42,194 nt of DNA. Origin: Mycobacteriales bacterium (GTDB lineage: Bacteria > Actinomycetota > Actinomycetes > JAFAQI01). This document shows, one piece after another, positions 1 to 6,055 of this stretch. The stretch is from the NCBI GenBank assembly GCA_035550055.1, contig DASZRO010000028.1, forward strand, positions 1-42,194, written 5' to 3'. Below the pieces are notes generated by a model. That model worked only from the letters and a program-made list of their open reading frames with translations, had not been told where the DNA came from and made no database searches. The stretch's first letter is position 1; each line of letters opens with the position of its first letter. The translations under genes and the position numbers were made by a program.

Positions 1-126
1 CTACTGCGCGTCGCCCGGATCGACGGCTGGACCGCGTTGTCGTCGTCGGCGGTAGCGCTGCTACCGCGCTCCTCCTCCGCCTTGCCAGCCGCCGCCCGGA
101 TCGCCGCTCGCGACGGACGGCATTGA
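1..126 (+). CDS. C-terminal fragment of an unidentified protein (partial, runs off left edge)
   Basis: Frame 1 is open from the first base to a TGA at 124-126 and encodes about 41 residues rich in Ala, Ser, Leu and Arg. Most codons end in G or C (about 34 of 41), as in the neighbouring genes, while another plus frame and the opposite strand hit stops in this stretch. The stop lies 11 bases from the convergent stop of the next gene at 138, the tight convergent spacing seen elsewhere in the window. I do not recognise the family from so short a piece, and it may be non-coding. Confidence 0.35.
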   Translation, partial: LLRVARIDGWTALSSSAVALLPRSSSALPAAARIAARDGRH

Positions 127-137
127 TCAGTGATTCC

Positions 138-2249
138 CTAGCTCAGGAAGTCCGCCAGCTCGTCGAGCATCGTGTTGTCGAAGCGACGGATGCGGCAGGC
201 ATGCGGCGTGATGTCCGACAGGTGGGTGACGTTGCCGTCGCATCGGTCGTCCTCGACCGTGCCGGCGACGTAGATCACCGCGAGCCGTCGCCGCGACCCG
301 GAAGGCCCGCTGCCGGTGAGCCGCCCGAGCCGCTCCGCCATCTCCCGCTTGCTGCCGCTCGCGCTCAGCGCGATCGCGAAGTCCGAGCCGGACTTGGAGC
401 CGACGAGGTCGGCCCGGCCGACGGTGGCCGAGGAGAAGACCAGCGCGTGGGCGGCGCCGGGGAAGTGGATCAGGGTGCGCGCGACGACGTCCTTGGCGGC
501 GCACCGCGACATGACCTCTGCGCGGCTCGCGACGGCGGAGAGGTAGCTGCGCGCCGTCGATCGCGCCCGGCCGCTCCAGGCCGCGGCGCGCGCCTCGACC
601 TCGGCGGCGAAGTCGTCGACGGGCACCCCGAAGTTGCTCACCAAGCGGTCCGCGAGCTCGCGCACCTGCCGGTCGGCCTCCTCGTAGGCGGCCCGCTCGT
701 CGTCGGTGAACGACACCTCGATGAGCGCGATGTCGAAGCCGGCGAGGGCGTCCTCCGCGACCGCGCGGTCGTGGTCGAGCCGGAAGACGACGTCGCCGAA
801 GTAAGCGGCGAGGTACGCCGAAGCGTCGCTGTCGGTGCCGTCGTACTCCGAGCTCAGCGCCAACCGCCGCTCGAAGGAGTCGTCGAGGGCCGCCGCCAGC
901 TCCGCAGCAGTGACGTCGTGGAGGTCGTCGGCAAGCACCAGCAGGTGGCCCGTGCCTTCGAAGACGCGCTCCTTGGCGGCGGCGTCGGCGGTGGCGACGA
1001 CGACGTCGAACTCCGCTGAGCGCAGCCGGCCGATGTACATGCCGACCCGGTGACCCGGCAGCGCCTCCCGCAGCTCGTCGTAGCGGCGTTCGGCCCGGTC
1101 GGCGCTCGACACGAGGACCATCGCCTTGCCGCCGTCGTCGAGAGCGCGGGCGATCGCCCACTGGGCGAGCCGCTGCCGGTCGACCCCGGTCACCGTCTCG
1201 ACGACCCCGCGGTGGTTCGCTGACAGCCACGCGTCGAGCGCGTCGCGCTGCCAGCCGTGCAGGTCGCGGCCGGGGACGAGGGCAGCCGGGTAGTTGCCGG
1301 CGAGGTCCGGCTGAACGTCGGCCTGTGCGTACGCAGCCTCTTCGTACGCAGCCTCTTCGTACGCAGGCTCGGCGTCGGCCGCCTCGGGCAGCTCCGGCTG
1401 GACGTAGTCGCTGTCGACGTCCTCGGGCTCGACCAGCTCTGCGGGCGTGGGCTGGGTCAGCAACCGGTTCAGCTCGGCTTCGAGCTCGATGCATTCCAGC
1501 CGCGCCCGGTCGCGCTCGGCGGCGACGTCGGTCAGCTCGTCGCGAAGCTGCGCGATCGTGTCGTGCAGCGGTACGACGACCGCGTCGAGCTCGGCGCGCA
1601 GGGTGTCCACCGTCTGGCGGAGCTCCTCAGCCGCGCGTCGGTGGGTCGTGACCTCGCCGGACAGCTCGGCGCACCGCGCGTCAGCTTGTGCCTTGTGGCG
1701 GGCGGCCGCCTCGGCCGCCTCGCGCGCTTCGTGCTCGGCGAGCGCGACCCGGGTGGCGGCGGCCTGCTGCGCGCGCTGCACTTCCGCGGCGGCGGCCTGC
1801 TGGCGGCGCTGGCCGTCGGCGACGAGCGCCTCTACCCGGGAGGCGAGCTCCTGGAGCTGATCGTGCTGGTGGCGATTCTGCTGCTGCGACTCGCCGAGTG
1901 CCCGCTCGAGCCATCGCACCCGGCCGAGCAGCTCGGCGGCTTCGTTGCGCTGGCGCACGATCTCGGCGTCCGCGGCCGCCCGGTTGCGTGCTTCGGCGTC
2001 GCGCGCCGCCTCCACCTCGCGCAGGCGTCGCCGAGCCTCGTCGAGCGCCTGATGCACGATCTCGATTTCGGCCTCGAGCTCGCGGGCGTGGTCACGAGGG
2101 GCTTCGCCGGGCCGCGGCGGGTAGGGCGCCTCGGGTGAGCCCACCGGGGGCATCTGACGCCAGGGCGCCGGCGGGAGCGGACGCCTCGTGGGCTGCTGCG
2201 CCGCCAGCACGGCGGTCGCGCCCGCCGCTGCGTTTCCCGCCGAATCCAT
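138..2249 (-). CDS. Coiled-coil protein with a degenerate SF2 (XPB-like) helicase domain
   Basis: About 703 residues. An Ala/Pro-rich head (1-55) precedes a long Glu/Arg/Ala-rich coiled coil (about 55-265), an acidic linker with AYEEA repeats (about 270-315) and an SF2-like region (about 330-703). Recognisable helicase positions are a pre-motif GWQRDALDAWL, a wrecked Walker A (TGVDRQ, about 354-359, no Lys-Thr), a DExH-like DDLH (about 441-444), SSEYDG where TAT is expected, and a motif-VI-like ERLGR (about 639-643). It resembles the helicase part of the gene starting at 5951 through its whole length, including the C-terminal end. An upstream ATG at 2354 would overlap the preceding gene by 50 bases. 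I prefer the ATG at 2249 because the 11-mer TTCCGAGAATT lies 5 nt before it, just as it lies 6 nt before the paralogue's start. ATP hydrolysis seems unlikely. The role is unknown. Confidence 0.85.
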   Translation of the reverse strand: MDSAGNAAAGATAVLAAQQPTRRPLPPAPWRQMPPVGSPEAPYPPRPGEAPRDHARELEAEIEIVHQALDEARRRLREVEAARDAEARNRAAADAEIVRQRNEAAELLGRVRWLERALGESQQQNRHQHDQLQELASRVEALVADGQRRQQAAAAEVQRAQQAAATRVALAEHEAREAAEAAARHKAQADARCAELSGEVTTHRRAAEELRQTVDTLRAELDAVVVPLHDTIAQLRDELTDVAAERDRARLECIELEAELNRLLTQPTPAELVEPEDVDSDYVQPELPEAADAEPAYEEAAYEEAAYAQADVQPDLAGNYPAALVPGRDLHGWQRDALDAWLSANHRGVVETVTGVDRQRLAQWAIARALDDGGKAMVLVSSADRAERRYDELREALPGHRVGMYIGRLRSAEFDVVVATADAAAKERVFEGTGHLLVLADDLHDVTAAELAAALDDSFERRLALSSEYDGTDSDASAYLAAYFGDVVFRLDHDRAVAEDALAGFDIALIEVSFTDDERAAYEEADRQVRELADRLVSNFGVPVDDFAAEVEARAAAWSGRARSTARSYLSAVASRAEVMSRCAAKDVVARTLIHFPGAAHALVFSSATVGRADLVGSKSGSDFAIALSASGSKREMAERLGRLTGSGPSGSRRRLAVIYVAGTVEDDRCDGNVTHLSDITPHACRIRRFDNTMLDELADFLS
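1328..1372 (-). repeat. 15-bp in-frame tandem repeat, about 2.7 copies
   Basis: Units at 1328-1342 and 1343-1357 are identical (CGTACGCAGCCTCTT on the plus strand). A third, diverging copy starts at 1358. They encode the AYEEA repeats of the acidic linker between coiled coil and helicase-like domain. The period is a multiple of three, so copy number can change without breaking the gene. Confidence 0.85.
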
Positions 2250-2254
2250 GATCC

Positions 2255-2265
2255 AATTCTCGGAA
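2255..2265 (-). promoter_or_regulatory. 11-mer element shared with the upstream paralogue (TTCCGAGAATT)
   Basis: Read on the minus strand, TTCCGAGAATT ends 5 nt before the ATG at 2249. The same 11-mer sits at 5958-5968, 6 nt before the ATG at 5951, and similarity extends further upstream (TTCnAG 5 or so bases before it). Its GAGAAT core is about where a -10 box would lie for a leaderless transcript. This suggests an internal promoter for the third gene, or a common regulator site. It could also be left over from gene duplication. Confidence 0.5.
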
Positions 2266-2304
2266 GCGCTGGAAAACTCTTGAGCCGCAGCAGCCCCAGC
2301 CGGA

Positions 2305-3009
2305 TCAGGCGTGGCTTGCCCAGTACGTGTCGCGCGGCGGCGGTGCGGCTGCACCGAGCTGCAGGTGCTGCTCGGCGACGGTGGCCCGGAGCTCGGCGAG
2401 CTGGCGCTGCGCTTCGTCGCGCTCGGCCGTCAGTCGCTGACGGTCCTCGCGCTGCTCGGCAATCGTCTGCCGCAGCTGGGCGTTGGCCGCTTCATGAGCG
2501 GCCGACTGCTCGGTGAGCCAGGCTGCGCGTTGTGCCGCGGCGTCGTGTCGGCTCGTGAGGTCGGCCAGCCGGTCGGCCGCGGCGTTGCCGGCGGCGGCGA
2601 GCTCAGCGCGCGCCGACTCGAGCTCGGTCTCGGCGATCAGCCGTGCCTGATGTTCGCGCTGCAGCTCGGGGAGCGCTTCGGCCAGCTGCGCCCGGACCTG
2701 TTCGAGGCTTCGCTGGAGCGCGGTGACCTCCGCTCGGTGCTGCTGCTCGCGTTGGGCGAGCTCCAGGGAGTGCGCGGCGTGCAGCGACTCGATCTCCGCA
2801 CGGCGGCGGGTCTGCTCCTTCAGAGCTTCGGCTTCGGCTGCCTGCCGGGCGCGAATCGCCTCCGGCGTCGGGGGCCTCGGGCGTTGTTCCTGCGAGGCGG
2901 TGGCGGGCCCCGGCGCCGGCATCGAGACGGGTGCCGCCGTGGCCACCGGCACCGGCATCGGGATCGGCGGCGAGGGTTGCGGCGCGGCGGTGGGCGCGGG
3001 CGACTGCAT
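2305..3009 (-). CDS. Stand-alone coiled-coil protein, helicase-less paralogue of its neighbours
   Basis: 234 residues with a Pro/Ala/Met-rich disordered head (1-45), then almost continuous heptad-like Glu/Arg/Gln/Ala sequence to about 220. It carries one copy of the HRAEV-x-ALQ unit that is repeated in the 979-aa protein and one copy of the block AAHEA-x(n)-LRQT-x-AEQR-x(4)-R-x-T-x-ERDEA, which occurs twice in the 979-aa protein. It therefore corresponds to the 979-aa coiled coil without a helicase domain. The ATG at 3009 lies 2 nt after the upstream TAG, so translation is probably coupled. No enzymatic motif is visible. An assembly or oligomerisation partner for the two helicase-like proteins is the simplest inference. 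Confidence 0.85.
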   Translation of the reverse strand: MQSPAPTAAPQPSPPIPMPVPVATAAPVSMPAPGPATASQEQRPRPPTPEAIRARQAAEAEALKEQTRRRAEIESLHAAHSLELAQREQQHRAEVTALQRSLEQVRAQLAEALPELQREHQARLIAETELESARAELAAAGNAAADRLADLTSRHDAAAQRAAWLTEQSAAHEAANAQLRQTIAEQREDRQRLTAERDEAQRQLAELRATVAEQHLQLGAAAPPPRDTYWASHA

Positions 3010-3011
3010 GG

Positions 3012-5951
3012 CTAGCCGGCGGCTGGGTTGAGGAACTCCACCAGGGCGCCGCTTTCGGCACCGGTCAGCTCACGAGAGCTCGCGGCGTACGGCGTGATCG
3101 TCGCGATCGCGGACGCGTCGTCGGAGTAGTCGTCCTCGTCGGTGCCGTGGACGTAGACCGCGACGAGCCGCGAGTGACGGTCGTCGGACTTGGGCCGGAT
3201 CACCTGACCGAGCCGGTGCATCACCTGGCGGCTGCCGCCGCTGGCGCCGATGACGATCGCGAGGTCGACGTCGGAGAGGTTGACGTTCTCGTCGGCGCCG
3301 CGCGGCGCGGCGACCAGGCAGATGTCGTCACCGTCGCGGCCGCTGTCGCCGCGCCGAGCCCGGCGGCCGAGCTCGATGCCGGTGAGCGCTCGCGTCGAGC
3401 AGCTCTCGGCGGCGAACAGCTTCGTCACGTGCGACGCGGACGGCTCGTCCTGGGCGAACACCAGCGCCCGCTCGCCGTCGCGCACCCGCGCCGCGAGCGC
3501 CTTCAAGACGGGCGACTTGCCGGACGCGCCGGCGACGAGCTCGTTCCGCTTCGCGAGGGCCTTCTGGTAGCTGCGCGCAGCGTTGCGCGCAGGCCCGAGC
3601 CGGCCGCCGGCGAGGGTGGTGACCGCCTCGGTGAAGCGGTCGGTCGGCGGCACGCCGAACTCGGCCACCAACGTTGCGGCGAGGTCCTTGATCTGATTGC
3701 CCAGTGCGTCGTACTCCGCCTGTTCGGCGTTGGTGAGCCGGACAGAGACGACCGCGATGTCGAACGGCGCGATGACCGCGCTCTCCAGCGCCTGCTCGTA
3801 GCCGAGCCGCATGCTGACGCCGCCGAAGTACGGGTCGAGATAGGTCGAGATGCCGTTGTCGTCACGCTCGTAGGTGGCGGTCAGCCCGAGCCGCCACGTG
3901 AACAGCGGGTCGAGGGCGGGAGAGTGCTCACGGGTGCCGTACAGGTGCACCTGGTCGGCGACGATCAGCCCCTCGAAGCTGGTCCCGAAGGCGCTCTCGT
4001 GGACCGCGTCCTGGATCGTGCAGACGATGACGTCCGCAGCGCCGTGGCGCGCCGTGATCTTCCCGACGCGGTTGATGGGCAGCGCGCTGCGCAGGCCGTC
4101 GTACCACTGGTCGACCCGCTCTGCGGTCGGCGTGACGACGAGCACCTTCATGCGCTGGTCGAGGGCTTCGGCGATCGCCCAGTACGCGACGGGGGTCTTG
4201 TCGGTTCCGCTGACCGCTTCGATCACGCCGCGATGGCCCTTGGCGGCCCAGGCGGCGAGCGCCTCGCGCTGCCACGGGACGATCTCGATCTCCTCGGCGA
4301 GCGAGAGCGGCCGGTCGTCGACGAGGTCGGTCGACGCCGACCCGTCGGTCACGTCCGCGCTCGGTTCGGCGCTCGGCTCGGTGGCGGCGACCGGCTTGTC
4401 GTCGGTCACCGCGGCCGCCGGGTCGGCGGGTTTGTCGTCGCGTACGACGGTCTCGAGCTTGCGCTGGAGCCGGGCGACCTCGGCTTCGAGCTCGGCGGCG
4501 CGGCGCTGCGCGCTGTCGCGGTCGGCCTTCGCCTCGCGCGCCTCGACCTGCTGCTCGGACAGCGCCTGACGGAGCTCGTCGATGGTCGCCTCGTGGACGG
4601 CGGACTGCCCGCCGACGCGCGCGGAGCGCTCCTCGGCCGCCTGGATCAGCTCAGTCGCCTCGTTGAGCTTGCGGGCCGCTTCGTCGGCCGCTTGCTCGGC
4701 GTCGAACTCGATCGTGCGGACCTGTGCCTCGAGCTCGATCGTGCGCTGCCGCGCCTCGTCGCGCTCCTCGGTGATCCGCTCGCGCTCGGATCGCTGCTCG
4801 GCGACGGTCTGGCGCAGCTGCTGTGCCGCTGCCTCGTGCGCGGCGGCGGTCTCGACGAGCCGGGCGGCGCGCTCCTCGCTGGTCTCGAGCCGACGCGTCG
4901 TCTCGGCGAGCTGCCGTGACGTGTCGTCGAGCTGGGAGGTCTTCGCGTCGAGCTGCCGGGCGGCGACCGCTGCCGCCTTCTCGGCGTCGGCGCGGGCCTT
5001 GGCGAGGTCGGCTTCCAGCCGCTGCGCCTGCGCGGTCCACTTGTCGGTCTGCTGTCGGGACTCGGCGAGGGAGACGGTCAGGTCGTCGGTCTGGGTGTTG
5101 AGCCGCCCGATCTCGCCTCGGTGCGATTCGAGCTCCTTGCGCAGCCGCTGGACCTCGGCGTCGGCGGCGATGCGCGCCTCGGTCTCGCGGTCGCGTGCCG
5201 CCGATGCGTCGGAGAGCTGGGCGCGGGTGTTGTCCAGCGACTGCTGTAGCTCGCCGATCTCGTTGCGGTGCCGCTCGTCGCGCGCCGCGTTGTCGGCGGT
5301 GGCCCGCTGGTGAAGGGCCTGCACCTCGGCGCGGTGGCGGTCCTCGCGAGCGTTGACGTCGGCCATGAAGGACTGCTGCATCGCGCGCACCTCGGCGCGG
5401 TGACGGTCCTCGCGCTCGGCGATGTCGATGGCGAAGGCTTCCTGCAACGCACGGACCCCGGCGCCGCCGTCGTCCGGCGTAGTCGTCGATGGCACGGGTG
5501 GCGCGGCTGGGGTGACGGCGGCAGGCGGCGCCGCCTCGGGGGGTGACGCCGGCGGCTCCTGCGGGGTCTGCGCAGCGGGGGTCTGGGTCGCGGGGGTCTG
5601 CGCAGCGGGGGTCGGTGTCGCGGGGGTCTGGGTCGCGAGGGTCGGTGCCGCTGGCGCGACGGCCGGCGGGGCGACGGCCGGCGGGGCGACGGCAGGTGCG
5701 GCGGCGGGCGTCGCGGCCGCGGCGGCTGCCTGCTGCGAGGGCGGATACACCGCCGGTGTCGCGGGCGCCTCCGACGGGGCGGGGGTCTCGGCCGCGGGTG
5801 GCGTCGCCAGCTCGGCAGGCGCGCGGCCGGACACGGGCAGCTCCGGTGCGGCGTCGCCGATCGCGCGCGGCTTGCGGGTCCGTCGTGCCGGTGGTGTCTC
5901 GGGCAGGACGTCCATGCTTCGCGAAGGTACGCCGGTGTCAGGCCCGTCCAT
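3012..5951 (-). CDS. Large coiled-coil protein with an XPB-like SF2 helicase domain (partly degenerate)
   Basis: 979 residues. A Pro/Ala/Thr-rich disordered region (about 30-165) contains PAVAP and TPAAQ repeats. Three 22-residue units with D/E-RHRAEV follow (about 176-241), then a long coiled coil to about 500 that includes two copies of an LRQT/ERDEA block. An acidic linker (500-555) leads to an SF2 helicase domain (about 556-979). Helicase motifs are VPWQREAL, Walker A as SGTDKT (581-586, Asp where Gly is normal), DQVH (666-669), TAT (691-693) and motif VI as HRLGQ-x-IRPK (912-921, against the usual QRxGRxxRPK). The RPK ending and overall order suggest the XPB/Ssl2 branch. It heads a minus-strand three-gene unit. 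An alternative Met at residue 13 exists, but the shared upstream 11-mer favours 5951. Function is unknown. Confidence 0.92.
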   Translation of the reverse strand: MDGPDTGVPSRSMDVLPETPPARRTRKPRAIGDAAPELPVSGRAPAELATPPAAETPAPSEAPATPAVYPPSQQAAAAAATPAAAPAVAPPAVAPPAVAPAAPTLATQTPATPTPAAQTPATQTPAAQTPQEPPASPPEAAPPAAVTPAAPPVPSTTTPDDGGAGVRALQEAFAIDIAEREDRHRAEVRAMQQSFMADVNAREDRHRAEVQALHQRATADNAARDERHRNEIGELQQSLDNTRAQLSDASAARDRETEARIAADAEVQRLRKELESHRGEIGRLNTQTDDLTVSLAESRQQTDKWTAQAQRLEADLAKARADAEKAAAVAARQLDAKTSQLDDTSRQLAETTRRLETSEERAARLVETAAAHEAAAQQLRQTVAEQRSERERITEERDEARQRTIELEAQVRTIEFDAEQAADEAARKLNEATELIQAAEERSARVGGQSAVHEATIDELRQALSEQQVEAREAKADRDSAQRRAAELEAEVARLQRKLETVVRDDKPADPAAAVTDDKPVAATEPSAEPSADVTDGSASTDLVDDRPLSLAEEIEIVPWQREALAAWAAKGHRGVIEAVSGTDKTPVAYWAIAEALDQRMKVLVVTPTAERVDQWYDGLRSALPINRVGKITARHGAADVIVCTIQDAVHESAFGTSFEGLIVADQVHLYGTREHSPALDPLFTWRLGLTATYERDDNGISTYLDPYFGGVSMRLGYEQALESAVIAPFDIAVVSVRLTNAEQAEYDALGNQIKDLAATLVAEFGVPPTDRFTEAVTTLAGGRLGPARNAARSYQKALAKRNELVAGASGKSPVLKALAARVRDGERALVFAQDEPSASHVTKLFAAESCSTRALTGIELGRRARRGDSGRDGDDICLVAAPRGADENVNLSDVDLAIVIGASGGSRQVMHRLGQVIRPKSDDRHSRLVAVYVHGTDEDDYSDDASAIATITPYAASSRELTGAESGALVEFLNPAAG
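5575..5700 (-). repeat. Two runs of 15-bp in-frame repeats coding the Pro/Ala linker
   Basis: Five 15-bp units starting GCGGGGGTC or close to it run from 5575 to 5649. After a 6-bp break, two identical GCGACGGCCGGCGGG units (5656-5670, 5671-5685) and a diverged third (5686-5700) follow. On the minus strand they encode TPATQ/TPAAQ and PAVAP repeats of the disordered head of the 979-aa protein. Expansion by slippage is likely. They have no spacers and are not a CRISPR array. Confidence 0.9.
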
Positions 5952-5957
5952 ACGTCG

Positions 5958-5968
5958 AATTCTCGGAA
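5958..5968 (-). promoter_or_regulatory. TTCCGAGAATT element before the 979-aa gene
   Basis: The 11-mer reads TTCCGAGAATT on the minus strand and ends 6 nt before the ATG at 5951. GAGAAT would sit at the -10 distance if transcription started at the ATG. An identical 11-mer precedes the third gene of the locus at 2255-2265. No Shine-Dalgarno sequence is visible between it and the ATG. Confidence 0.5.
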
Positions 5969-5986
5969 CATCTCGAAGATTCCGAT

Positions 5987-6006
5987 TAACCCGAACGGGT
6001 TACCCG
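5987..6006. promoter_or_regulatory. Overlapping palindromes upstream of the coiled-coil/helicase locus
   Basis: TAACCCG-AA-CGGGTTA (5987-6002) is a perfect inverted repeat. Its right arm is reused in a second perfect palindrome, CGGGT-T-ACCCG (5996-6006). The pair lies 36-55 bases upstream of the ATG at 5951, in the only intergenic space before the locus. It is a plausible dimeric repressor site. I cannot name the regulator. Confidence 0.5.
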
Positions 6007-6055
6007 GCTGCGGCCGTTTCCGCGTGATGCGCCGCCCCACGGCGGGGCCGGCAGG

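Noticed and set aside
61-123. Minus-strand 20-codon frame from an ATG at 123
   Set aside because: It is very short, Gly-rich, without a ribosome site or family match, and sits opposite a better-supported partial frame.
2250-2354. Start of the 703-aa protein at the upstream ATG 2354
   Set aside because: It overlaps the preceding gene by 50 bases and ignores the shared 11-mer, which places the start at 2249.
2931-4919. Long open frame (about 660 codons) on the plus strand across the helicase genes
   Set aside because: It is antisense to the 979-aa coiled-coil/helicase gene, shows no family motif, and arises from GC-rich third positions.
5575-5700. CRISPR-like repeats
   Set aside because: Direct 15-bp repeats have no spacers and encode Pro/Ala repeats in frame.
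138-5951. Phage-defence helicase system
   Set aside because: Helicase plus coiled-coil genes tempt this reading, but there is no nuclease, protease, toxin or mobile-element context, and the helicase motifs are degenerate.
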